Origin: Micromonospora sp. CB01531
Lineage (GTDB): Bacteria; Actinomycetota; Actinomycetes; Mycobacteriales; Micromonosporaceae
Assembly: GCF_001905095.1 (NCBI RefSeq)
Contig: NZ_LWLS01000060.1
Span: 1-64,000, forward strand
Length of the DNA: 64,000 nucleotides
Direction: 5' to 3'
Every line of letters begins with the position of its first letter. The stretch's first letter is position 1. A program made the translations under genes and the position numbers. Below, one piece after another: positions 1-7,735 of this stretch. The notes below the pieces were generated by a model that was not told where the DNA came from, did no database searches, and saw only the letters and a program-made list of their open reading frames with translations.

Positions 1-1410
1 CAACCAGCTCTTACGTTGGTGCTTGGAGGTGTTCCGGGCGGGGACGGTGACCACGGCGATCCCGTGCTCGGCGGCGAGGTGCCGCATCCGGTCGCTGATT
101 CTTCCGCGGACCTGCTGGGACAGGCGCGTGTTCAGGCTGTGCCCCATGCCCCGCGCTTCCATCGACCGCAGGTCTTCCAGACAGATCGCCGTCGCCCGGG
201 CGGCGATCGCCTGGTCGACGGTCCAGCGGGCGGCAGCCCACGCGAGCGCATCGTTCAAGTTTTGGCGGCGGGCGGACACGTGGCGGATCTCGCCGGCCAG
301 CACCTCACGTTTCGCCCTCAGCTGCTCGTCGGGGCGGCCGCCGAGCAGCCGCGCGTACTGGTCGGCCTTCGCATGCAGCCGCTCGCTGTGGCGGCGCAGG
401 CGGTGCTGCTTGGCCAGGACCCCAGCGGCGCGGAACTGGCCACCCGCCCCCAACGCCGTGATCCGGCCATCCTTTCCCAGTCGTAGGGCACCCGCGCTGA
501 GGAGAGTGTTGAGACCCCAGTCCACGCCAAGCGCCACCGAGTGACCGGTGGCCCGGGCCTTCGGCACGGCATGCGTGTACGCCATGTCGGCACGCACCGT
601 CCCGTCGGTGACGCGGAGGGTCGGCAGGTGCAGCACCGCCGAGGCGGGAACCGTGGACGGCAGGCTGATCCGGCACTCGACCCACGTCCAGTCCCGATAC
701 CCTCGCGGATCCGGACGGGTGGGCAACTGCAGCCGCAGCAGCGCCTTCGCCGGGCCAGTGTCGCAGCGCTCGATGGTGGCCTGCTGCCGGTCACACGCGG
801 CCAGCAGCAACATCCGCCCGATCCTCGGGGCGCCTTCGAGTTCGAACACGTCCACCGGCAGGCGACCATTGGCCTTGGCGAACGTGACGGCCTGCCGGGT
901 GCGGCCCTTGATGACATTGGATGGCAGGTGCTGCCCGCCTGGGATCGAGGCTCGCACGTGATCCCACTCGGCGGGGGTGCGCTTGCGCGGATCGGCCGGC
1001 CAGGCCGCCAGGACCCCGGCGGTCACGTCAGCGCGCCACTTCACCGAACGCAGCGCACGCCCCGCCTGCTCCTGCGCCATCCGCACGACCCGGTCATTAA
1101 CCCTCACGCCCACCGGCGCGGTCACCGCCCAGCCCAGCCGCCGCAACGCCATCCACGCCTGCGACGGCAACCGCCGCCCACCCGCATCCACCCCGGCCGC
1201 CAACACCCCCACATCCACGCGGTTCCAATGCTCACCGACCAGCGCGGCCACCATGCCCGCCACCAGATCAGCACACCAACCAACCCGCCGCGCCAGCACC
1301 GCCGGAGACAGCACCTCGCCGGTTGCCTCATCCACCCCCGCGCGCAGCACAGCACGGGCACACGCGGTCCGGGAGGCCTCACCCACGGCCAGCCGCAGCT
1401 TCCCGCTCAC
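1..1410 (-). CDS. TnpB-like (IS605 OrfB/RuvC-type) transposon protein, C-terminus cut by window edge
   Basis: The minus frame is open from the window edge up to a stop at 1450-1452. It has RuvC-like TnpB hallmarks: GVDWG with the first catalytic Asp near residue 297, LEDL with the catalytic Glu near residue 412, and a following RNTSKH segment that normally leads into the zinc ribbon and third Asp, which lie outside the window. About 290 residues precede the RuvC core, longer than in compact TnpBs. The start is uncertain: GTG 1410 is the first plausible one and TTG 1446 is an alternative. No TnpA serine or Y1 transposase is visible. Such proteins are RNA-guided nucleases or accessory proteins of IS200/IS605/IS607 elements; activity here is inferred. 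Confidence 0.8.
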   Translation of the reverse strand, partial: MSGKLRLAVGEASRTACARAVLRAGVDEATGEVLSPAVLARRVGWCADLVAGMVAALVGEHWNRVDVGVLAAGVDAGGRRLPSQAWMALRRLGWAVTAPVGVRVNDRVVRMAQEQAGRALRSVKWRADVTAGVLAAWPADPRKRTPAEWDHVRASIPGGQHLPSNVIKGRTRQAVTFAKANGRLPVDVFELEGAPRIGRMLLLAACDRQQATIERCDTGPAKALLRLQLPTRPDPRGYRDWTWVECRISLPSTVPASAVLHLPTLRVTDGTVRADMAYTHAVPKARATGHSVALGVDWGLNTLLSAGALRLGKDGRITALGAGGQFRAAGVLAKQHRLRRHSERLHAKADQYARLLGGRPDEQLRAKREVLAGEIRHVSARRQNLNDALAWAAARWTVDQAIAARATAICLEDLRSMEARGMGHSLNTRLSQQVRGRISDRMRHLAAEHGIAVVTVPARNTSKHQRKSWL

Positions 1411-1605
1411 CAACTCAACGACCCACCATCGATCGAGCAGAACCAACGCTCACGACCGGCCCACGCCACCGGAACCCTCCCCGGGCCAACCCAAACGTGA
1501 TGCGCCACAGGGTGAACACCGACACGCTTCCAGGCCTTGGAAAGCCGAAAACGTTCCACACAGGCCAATCTATGATCACTGATCATCGATAATCAAATCG
1601 GTTAG
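1..1605 (-). mobile_element. IS605/IS607-like element carrying a tnpB-like gene; right junction near 1605
   Basis: The element is inferred because the neighbouring ECF sigma gene loses homology after its Ser-Ala-Ala-Glu-Ala segment at about 1605, exactly where the transposon-side sequence begins. Between 1411 and 1605 there is no gene. It holds an AT-richer stretch and a palindrome with 7-bp arms, ATGATCA-C-TGATCAT, at 1572-1586, which could be an end structure. The other end lies outside the window, so element size and target site cannot be given. Confidence 0.55.
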
Positions 1606-2062
1606 CCTCGGCGGCGGACGTGTAGTCCAACTGCGACCACACGCAGAGCACAAACACTTCCCTTTCCGCCCTGCGTAACCGACGTAATGCGGCCGCGGCT
1701 GCGGCCAACTGCCGCGCATCGTGCATCCGGCCGACGACCTCCTCGGCGACGTCTGGGGCAGCGGCAGCCGGCGGGATCCGCAGCAGGGCCGCCCGACGCC
1801 GTCGGGTCGCACGGCGTCGGTTGCGCAGTACATTCGTCGCGATGCCCAGCAGCCAAGGAAGCAGACTGTCACCGTCGGGCCGCAGCGTGGCGCGGAGCCG
1901 CCACGCTTCCAGGAACGTCAGCGACACGACGTCCTCCGCGCCCGAGGTGTGACCGTCGGCCCGCACGGCATGCCGGTATACGGCTGCCGCATGCTCGTCG
2001 AATACCTGTCCGAAGGCGGCAGCGTCCCCCGCGCGAATTCGGGCTCGCAATGTTGCGCTCAC
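1583..2062 (-). pseudogene. ECF RNA polymerase sigma factor, 3'-truncated
   Basis: The protein has sigma-70 region 2 (AFGQVFDEHAAAVYRHA, then the EDVVSLTFLEAW core) and the start of region 4 (EREVFVLCVW, LDYTSAAEA). It then runs into seven unrelated residues and a stop at 1583, so the second helix of the region-4 helix-turn-helix, which reads the -35 box, is missing. The GTG at 2062 is chosen because AGGAG lies about 5 nt upstream; an upstream ATG at 2155 would add 31 residues unlike the family. The adjoining TnpB-like element most likely caused the break. The rest of the gene may lie beyond the left window edge. Confidence 0.75.
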
Positions 2063-2282
2063 ACCTTCTCCTGTCCGCAGGAAGCTCCCGGTTCCAGCAA
2101 TTTTCGTGAACCGTTCGGCATGCTGAATGCCACTGGTTCGACACACGGGTCCCATCAGTCAAGGTGTGGGCGCAAGAGGTAGGGACATCCTGCGCGGGCG
2201 CAACGATGCCGTGGCCTGGCCACCACGGCTTCCGGCCCGAACTCGTTCTGGACCCGGCCTGCCATCGCAGCTCGGCGCGATT

Positions 2283-2294
2283 GGAAACGTTTTC
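2283..2294. promoter_or_regulatory. Upstream LacI-family operator O1
   Basis: GGAAACGTTTTC, an AAACGTTT-centred near-palindrome of the kind bound by LacI/GalR proteins. It ends 11 bp before the -35 box at 2306. Confidence 0.65.
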
Positions 2295-2305
2295 GTAACG
2301 AGCCC

Positions 2306-2334
2306 TTGACCTGATCGCCGGCTCGGCGCAGACT
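2306..2334 (+). promoter_or_regulatory. Promoter of the LacI-controlled cluster
   Basis: TTGACC at 2306-2311, a 17-bp spacer, and CAGACT at 2329-2334 fit a housekeeping sigma promoter. The expected start point near 2341 falls inside operator O2. Confidence 0.6.
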
Positions 2335-2337
2335 CCC

Positions 2338-2349
2338 GGAAACGTTTAC
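2338..2349. promoter_or_regulatory. LacI-family operator O2 over the predicted start point
   Basis: GGAAACGTTTAC, centred on the same AAACGTTT core and placed immediately after the -10 box, a position that would block transcription initiation. Confidence 0.7.
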
Positions 2350-2373
2350 AGCAGACAGGTGGAGGTGCGGGGC

Positions 2374-3453
2374 GTGGGTCGTAAACGTTTACAGGAGTCG
2401 GCCGACGGCCGTCCCACCGTCCACACCGTCGCCGCCCGCGCCGGTGTCTCCATCGCGTCCGCCTCCCGCGTGCTCAACGGCGTCGGCGGCAGCCCGGAGA
2501 CCATCCGCAAGGTGCGCGAGGCGGCGGCCGAGGTCGGCTACGTGCCCAACGCCATCGGCCGCTCACTCCAGTCGCAGCGCACCGGTCTGGTCGCGCTCGC
2601 CGTCGAGGACATCGGCAACCCGGTCTACGTCGAGATGATGCGGGCCATCGAGTCGGTGGTCGCCGCCTCCGGCCGGCAACTGCTGGTGCACGCCACCGGC
2701 GGGCAGATCGCCAACGAGACCGCGCTGCTGCGCCGGCTCGCCCACCGCTACGTCGACGGGATGATCGTCTCGCCGATCCGGGTCACCGACGACCACCTCG
2801 CCGCGCTGGTCGACAGCCCCGTGCCGGTGGTCGTGGTCGGCCAGCTCGGCGCCGACGCGCCGGTGGACAACGTGCGCACCGACTCGCGTACCGGTGTGGG
2901 GCTGGCGGTCGGCCACCTGGTCGCGGCCGGGCGGCGGCGGATCGGGTTCGTCAACGGCCCGCTCGACACCGTCCCCGGCGCCGCCCGCGACGCCGGCTTC
3001 CGGGCCGCCCTGGCCGCCCACGGCATCGACCTCGACGAGCGCCTCGTCGAGGTCGGCGACTTCCGGTACGCCGCCGGCCGCGCGGCCACCGAACGGCTGC
3101 TCGCCCGGGCCCGCCCCGACGCGCTGGTCTGCGCCAACGACCTGATCGCCGTCGGCGCGCTGCACGCCCTGCTCGCCGCCGGCCACCGCGTCCCGCAGGA
3201 CGTCGCGCTGGTCGGCATGGACGACACCGAGCTGGCCCGGATGATGTTCCCGCAGCTGTCCAGCGTCTCCCTCGGCTCCGCCGAACGTGGTCGGCGCGCC
3301 GCCGAGCTGCTGCTGCAACGCATCGCCGATCCGACCCTGCCGCCGCGGCGGGAACAGGTCGCGCCCAGCCTCGCCGTCCGCGCCTCCAGCGCCACCGGGC
3401 CCGCGACCGGCGTAACTCTGCCCGCACCGCGTACCCCGGAGGTGACGGCATGA
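2374..3453 (+). CDS. LacI-family transcriptional regulator
   Basis: This is a 359-residue repressor of the adjoining carbohydrate cluster. The N-terminal LacI helix-turn-helix (TVHTVAARAGVSIASASRVLN) spans residues 15-35, with the hinge by about residue 60. The rest is a periplasmic-binding-protein-like effector domain ending with the typical MDDTELARMMFPQLSSV region. The GTG at 2374 is preferred over GTGs at 2359 and 2365 because GGAGG lies about 7 nt before it. The ATG of the first permease overlaps its stop, so it leads the operon. Three AAACGTTT operators around its promoter imply control of itself and the operon; the effector is presumably the imported sugar or a breakdown product. Confidence 0.93.
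   Translation: MGRKRLQESADGRPTVHTVAARAGVSIASASRVLNGVGGSPETIRKVREAAAEVGYVPNAIGRSLQSQRTGLVALAVEDIGNPVYVEMMRAIESVVAASGRQLLVHATGGQIANETALLRRLAHRYVDGMIVSPIRVTDDHLAALVDSPVPVVVVGQLGADAPVDNVRTDSRTGVGLAVGHLVAAGRRRIGFVNGPLDTVPGAARDAGFRAALAAHGIDLDERLVEVGDFRYAAGRAATERLLARARPDALVCANDLIAVGALHALLAAGHRVPQDVALVGMDDTELARMMFPQLSSVSLGSAERGRRAAELLLQRIADPTLPPRREQVAPSLAVRASSATGPATGVTLPAPRTPEVTA
2381..2392. promoter_or_regulatory. LacI-family operator O3 inside the regulator gene
   Basis: GTAAACGTTTAC is a perfect 12-bp palindrome covering codons 3-7 of the lacI-family gene, which suggests autoregulation. It forces a rare TTA leucine codon at 2389-2391. Confidence 0.7.
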
Positions 3454-4382
3454 CCACCCTGGCCGAGCGGCCCGACGTCGCCCCCACCGACGGGCCGCGG
3501 GTGGCCCGGTCCCGGTCCGACCGGATGGGCATCTACCTGCTGCTGCTCCCGTCGCTGCTGCCGATCGTGGTGCTGTCGGTGTTCCCGCTGCTGCGCGGCA
3601 TCTACCTCGGCTTCACTGACGCCCGCGCCGGACGCCACGTCGAGATCAGCTTCACCGGGCTGGCCAACTACCGCGAACTCCTCGGCGACGACCTGTTCTG
3701 GAACTCCTTCAAGATCGGCCTGCTCTGGGCAGTCGGCGTGACCGTGCTGCAGTTCCTGCTTGCCCTCGGCCTGGCCCTGCTGCTCAACCAGCAACTGCGC
3801 TTCCGCGGCGTGGCCCGGGTGCTGTCCGTGGTGCCGTGGGCGATGCCGCCGGTGGTGGTCGGCATCCTGTGGAAGCTCGTCTACCACCCGGACGCCGGCC
3901 TGCTGAACGAGTTCTTCCACCGCATCGACGCCGACGGGCTGCGCACCAACTGGCTCGGCGACTTCAACACCGCGCTGCCCGCCGTCATCCTCGTGGGTGT
4001 CTGGGCCGGCATGCCGCAGACCACCGTCGTACTCCTGGCCGGGCTGCAGGGTGTACCACGCGAACTGCACGAGGCGGCCGCGGTCGACGGCGCCAGCACC
4101 TGGCACCGCTTCCGCAACGTCACCCTGCCCGCCATCACCCCGGTGATCGTGGCGATCACCTCGCTGGACTTCATCTGGAACTTCAACTCGTTCGGCCTGG
4201 TCTACGTGCTCACCGCGGGCGGCCCGGGCGGCAAGACCATGCTGCCGATGCTCTTCGCCTACGAGGAGGCGTTCCGCTACGGCAACTACGGATACGCCGC
4301 CGCCCTCGGCAACGTCATGGTCGTGATCATCGTCGCGCTGCTGGCCGTCTATCTGCGCCGCCGGTTGAGGGAGGCGAACTGA
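3450..4382 (+). CDS. Sugar ABC transporter permease, MalF/UgpA type
   Basis: A 310-residue inner-membrane permease of the CUT1 carbohydrate importer family. A cytoplasmic N-terminus of about 28 residues precedes six hydrophobic segments. The EAA loop that docks the ATPase is visible as ELHEAAAVDGASTWHRF near residue 205. Its ATG overlaps the lacI stop by 4 bp, so translation is probably coupled. It pairs with the next permease and the lipoprotein binding protein. No ATPase gene accompanies them, so a shared MsiK-like ATPase is presumably used. The substrate is unknown. Confidence 0.93.
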   Translation: MTTLAERPDVAPTDGPRVARSRSDRMGIYLLLLPSLLPIVVLSVFPLLRGIYLGFTDARAGRHVEISFTGLANYRELLGDDLFWNSFKIGLLWAVGVTVLQFLLALGLALLLNQQLRFRGVARVLSVVPWAMPPVVVGILWKLVYHPDAGLLNEFFHRIDADGLRTNWLGDFNTALPAVILVGVWAGMPQTTVVLLAGLQGVPRELHEAAAVDGASTWHRFRNVTLPAITPVIVAITSLDFIWNFNSFGLVYVLTAGGPGGKTMLPMLFAYEEAFRYGNYGYAAALGNVMVVIIVALLAVYLRRRLREAN

Positions 4383-4383
4383 C

Positions 4384-5223
4384 ATGTTCGGAAAGCCGAG
4401 CCGCACCGGGCGCACGCTGCAGTACCTTGCGCTGACCGGCTACCTGGTCTTCCTCGGGTTCCCGCTGGTCTGGCTGCTCTCCACCGCGTTCAAGCCGCCC
4501 CGGGAACTGGTCCAGCTGCACCCCACACTGATCCCCAGCAACCCGACCGTGCAGAACTTCGTGCAGGCCTTCACCGAGCAGCAACTCGGCCGGGCCGCGC
4601 TGAACAGCCTCCAGGTGTCGCTCGCCTCGGCGGTGCTCACCGTGCTGGTCGCGCTGCCCGCCTCGTACGCCCTCGCCCGGTTCCGCACGAGGCTCGGCAC
4701 CATCGCGCTCGGCTGGGTGCTGCTGTCGCAGCTCTTCCCGTTCGTACTGCTGATCATCCCGATCTTCCTGATTCTGCGGCAGGTCGGGCTGGCCAACACG
4801 CACGCCGGGCTGGTGCTGATCTACGTGGTCTGGGCGCTGCCGTTCGCCCTGTGGATGCTGCAGGGCTTCGTCCGCAACATCCCCCGCGACCTGGAGGAAG
4901 CGGCCGCCGTCGACGGCGCCAGCCGACTCCAGGTGCTGCGCCGGGTGGTCTTCCCGCTGCTCGCGCCGGGCATCGTGGCGACCGCGCTGTTCTCCTTCAT
5001 CTCCGCCTGGAATGAGTTCTTCTTCGCCCTGGTGCTGGTCAAGACGCCCGAGCTGGCGACCCTGCCGGTCGCCCTGGCCCGGTTCGTCGGCATCGAGGGC
5101 ACCGCCCGGCTCGGCCCCCTCGCGGCCGGATCGCTGCTCGCCACCCTGCCCAGCCTGATCTTCTTCGCGTTCATGCAACGCCGGCTCTCGTCCGGGTCGC
5201 TCGCCGGCGCGGTCAAGGGCTGA
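4384..5223 (+). CDS. Sugar ABC transporter permease, MalG/UgpE type
   Basis: A 279-residue CUT1 permease and partner of the preceding gene, which ends one base before this ATG. It shows six hydrophobic segments, the EAA loop DLEEAAAVDGASRLQVL near residue 170, and the usual C-terminal GAVKG tail of MalG proteins. The pair forms the membrane channel of the importer in this operon. Confidence 0.93.
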   Translation: MFGKPSRTGRTLQYLALTGYLVFLGFPLVWLLSTAFKPPRELVQLHPTLIPSNPTVQNFVQAFTEQQLGRAALNSLQVSLASAVLTVLVALPASYALARFRTRLGTIALGWVLLSQLFPFVLLIIPIFLILRQVGLANTHAGLVLIYVVWALPFALWMLQGFVRNIPRDLEEAAAVDGASRLQVLRRVVFPLLAPGIVATALFSFISAWNEFFFALVLVKTPELATLPVALARFVGIEGTARLGPLAAGSLLATLPSLIFFAFMQRRLSSGSLAGAVKG

Positions 5224-5260
5224 ACCGCGTCCCCCACCCACCACCAAGGAGGAAACCCCC

Positions 5261-6556
5261 ATGCCCCGAAGCAGATTCCGTCGGCTCGCCGCGGCCACCG
5301 CGGTCGCGGTCGTCGGCCTCGGCGCCCTCACCGCCTGCGGTGACGGCGGCGGCGAGGACGAACCGTCGTCCGGCCCGGTCAAGCTGCGCTTCCTCAGCCT
5401 GGCCTGGCAGAAGGAGTCGCTGCAGGCCAACAAGGACCTGGTCGCCAAGTGGAACAGCGAACACCCGGACATCCAGGTGGAGTACGTCCAGGGCGACTGG
5501 AACTCGATCCACGACCAGCTGGTCACCTCGTTCGAGGGCGGCGACGCCGCCGACATCGTGCACTACGAGGCGTCCGCCATCGGCGAGTTCAGCAAGCAGG
5601 GCTACCTGGCCGACGTCTCGAAGCTGCTCAGCGACGACTTCAAGGGCCAGATCGACCAGGGCGTCTGGGACACCGTCACGTTCGACGGCAAGGTCACCGG
5701 GGTGCCGTTCCTGCTGGAGTCGCAGGTCGTCATCGCCAACAAGAAGCTGCTCGACGCCGCCGGCGTCGCCGTCCCGCCGGCCGACGGCGGCTGGACCTGG
5801 GACGAGTTCCAGGCCAACGCGCAGAAGCTCACCAAGCCCGGCCAGTACGGCGTGGCCTGGGCGCTGAAGTCGCCGACCAACCGGGTGATGAACCTGGCGT
5901 TGAACTACGACGGCAAGTTCTTCTACACCGACGGCGGCAAGACCGAGGTCAAGGTCGGCGACCCGGAGAAGGAGGTGCCCAAGCGGATCCACGACATGCT
6001 CTACACCGCCAAGTCCGCCTCCCCGGAGGCGCTCGGCATGAGCGGCGCGGACACCCTGCCCGGCTTCTTCGGCGGCAAGTACGCCATGCTCCCCGGCTCG
6101 GTCTCGCTGCGCCAGCAGATGGTCGAGCAGGCCCCCGCCGGCTTCGAGTGGGTGACCCTCCCGCCGATCAAGGGGCTGTCCAGCAAGCAGGCCGCCAACC
6201 CGCAGACGCTGTCCATCTCCGAGGACAGCAAGCACAAGAAGCAGGCCGCGCAGTTCCTGGAGTGGTTCCTCAACCCCACCAACATGGCCACCCTCGCCAA
6301 GGGTGACTGGCTGGTGCCCACCGGCAAGCAGGCCAACCAGGAGCTGGTCAAGGCCACCGACGGCAAGCAGGGCTGGGACGTCGCCGCGGACAGCGCCGCC
6401 GACCTGACCGTCGCCCCGTTCCAGAAGGTCGACGGCTACCCGGAGTGGAAGACCAAGTACGCCACCCCGGCGCTGCAGCAGTACTTCGCCAACAAGATCA
6501 CCCTGGACCAGCTCGGCACGCAGCTGGTCGACGGGGGCAAGCAGGTGCTGAGGTAA
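5261..6556 (+). CDS. Extracellular sugar-binding lipoprotein of ABC importer
   Basis: A 431-residue solute-binding protein of the ABC sugar family. A signal peptide with lipobox LTAC places the lipidated Cys at residue 26, so the mature protein is tethered to the outer face of the membrane. A strong AAGGAGG precedes the ATG. The fold class is supported by the lipoprotein N-terminus, its length, and its place directly after two permeases. The ligand cannot be read from sequence; neighbours suggest a glycoside, riboside or sugar conjugate. Confidence 0.92.
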   Translation: MPRSRFRRLAAATAVAVVGLGALTACGDGGGEDEPSSGPVKLRFLSLAWQKESLQANKDLVAKWNSEHPDIQVEYVQGDWNSIHDQLVTSFEGGDAADIVHYEASAIGEFSKQGYLADVSKLLSDDFKGQIDQGVWDTVTFDGKVTGVPFLLESQVVIANKKLLDAAGVAVPPADGGWTWDEFQANAQKLTKPGQYGVAWALKSPTNRVMNLALNYDGKFFYTDGGKTEVKVGDPEKEVPKRIHDMLYTAKSASPEALGMSGADTLPGFFGGKYAMLPGSVSLRQQMVEQAPAGFEWVTLPPIKGLSSKQAANPQTLSISEDSKHKKQAAQFLEWFLNPTNMATLAKGDWLVPTGKQANQELVKATDGKQGWDVAADSAADLTVAPFQKVDGYPEWKTKYATPALQQYFANKITLDQLGTQLVDGGKQVLR

Positions 6557-6558
6557 CC

Positions 6559-7692
6559 ATGTCACTCTTGCTCGACAAGTCGGTCGGCTGCCTGGTCGGC
6601 GCCGCGGTGGGCGACGCCCTCGGCGGGGCCACCGAGACAGCCCTGCCGGAGCAGATCCGCGCCCGCTTCGGCGGCTGGGTCGAGGGGATCGTCCCCCCGT
6701 ACCACGCCGACTGGGCCACCGCGCGGCCACTCGCGCCGTACCACAAGGGCGACGGGCACATCACCGACGACACTCTGATGACCCACGCCCTGGTCCGCGC
6801 GTACGCGGCCAAACGGGACCACCTCGACGCGTACGACGTGGCGGAACTGCTCGTCCCCGACCTGATCGAGCGGGTGGTCTATCTCCCGGACCTGGAGCGG
6901 GAGGGGGTGACCTTCCACCGGCTAGCCGCGGCCGAACGGTGGCTGGTCACCCGCCTGCACCACGCGCACGTCGACCCCCGCGAGGCCGGCGTGGGCAACA
7001 TCGTCAACTGCGGCGCCGCCATGTACATGGCCCCGGTCGGCATCGTCAACGCCGGCGACCCGGCCGGGGCGTACGCCGAGGCGGTGGAGCTCACCGGGGC
7101 ACACCAGCACAGCTACGGGCGGGAGGCCGCGGCGGTCTTCGCCGCCGCGGTCGCCGCCGCCGCGGCACCCGGCGCGGGCGTCGACGACGTGCTCGCCGCG
7201 GCCCTCGACCTGGCCCGCGACGGCACCCGCGCCGCCGTCGACGCGGTGGTCAAGGAGGCCCGCGGGTACGACGACTGGAAGGCGGCGATCCCCGCGCTGC
7301 GCGCCGCCGTCGCGCCCTACGACACGGTGGGCGAGGAGTACCGCACCCCGGGCCTGGGCGCCCGCCGGCCCAGCCGGCTGCACGCCATCGAGGAACTGCC
7401 GGTGGCGCTGGGCATGCTGGTGGTGGCCGGCGGCGACTACCGGGCGGCGGTGCTGGGTGCGGTCAACTACGGCCGCGACGCCGACTCCACGGCCACCATG
7501 GCCGGTGCGATCGCCGGGGCGCTCGGCGGCGCCGCGGCCGTGCCGGCCGAGTGGTCGCAGGCGGTCGCCTCCGCGTCCCGAACCGACCTGGTCGAGCCCG
7601 CCCGGGTCCTCGCCCAGGTGGCCACCGAGGTCTTCGACCGTGACCGGGAGCGGTTCGCCCGCCGCGCCGAACGCTTCGGCGGTCTGGCATGA
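6559..7692 (+). CDS. ADP-ribosylglycohydrolase-family protein, copy 1
   Basis: A 377-residue DraG/ARH-fold protein starting two bases after the binding-protein stop. The family's metal-binding signatures are intact: GDALGG at residues 18-23, TDDT at 69-72, and RDADST near 304-309. These normally hold two Mg2+ ions that activate hydrolysis of an N- or O-glycosidic bond at C1 of ribose. In a sugar-uptake operon with ribokinase, a small-molecule riboside or related glycoside is a likelier substrate than an ADP-ribosylated protein. This is inference. It has no signal peptide, so it acts in the cytoplasm. Confidence 0.88.
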   Translation: MSLLLDKSVGCLVGAAVGDALGGATETALPEQIRARFGGWVEGIVPPYHADWATARPLAPYHKGDGHITDDTLMTHALVRAYAAKRDHLDAYDVAELLVPDLIERVVYLPDLEREGVTFHRLAAAERWLVTRLHHAHVDPREAGVGNIVNCGAAMYMAPVGIVNAGDPAGAYAEAVELTGAHQHSYGREAAAVFAAAVAAAAAPGAGVDDVLAAALDLARDGTRAAVDAVVKEARGYDDWKAAIPALRAAVAPYDTVGEEYRTPGLGARRPSRLHAIEELPVALGMLVVAGGDYRAAVLGAVNYGRDADSTATMAGAIAGALGGAAAVPAEWSQAVASASRTDLVEPARVLAQVATEVFDRDRERFARRAERFGGLA

Positions 7693-7735
7693 GCGAGCGC
7701 AGCCAGCGAATCATCAAGCTCGGTTCGGCATGAGC
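7686..7735. repeat. Junction repeat between the two ARH-family genes
   Basis: GGCATGAGC occurs at 7686-7694 and again at 7727-7735, bracketing the stop of one gene and the start of the next. Between them lies a GAGCG-type block (7695-7716) that matches 10059-10080 at 19 of 22 bases. It looks like a small insertion that split an ancestral ATGA stop/start overlap. Confidence 0.6.

Larger units (their letters stand above)
2063..2373. other. Intergenic region between broken sigma gene and LacI cluster
   Basis: No gene is supported in these 311 bases. The part after 2280 holds the promoter and operators of the LacI cluster, listed separately. The part from 2063 to 2280 should hold the promoter of the minus-strand sigma gene, but I cannot pick a convincing one. 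Confidence 0.6.

Noticed and set aside
541..1500. 319-codon plus-strand open frame over the TnpB-like gene
   Set aside because: His/Pro/Arg-rich shadow; the minus strand shows catalytic TnpB motifs.
2359..2373. GTG 2359 or 2365 as LacI start
   Set aside because: Neither has a ribosome site, whereas GTG 2374 has GGAGG at correct spacing.
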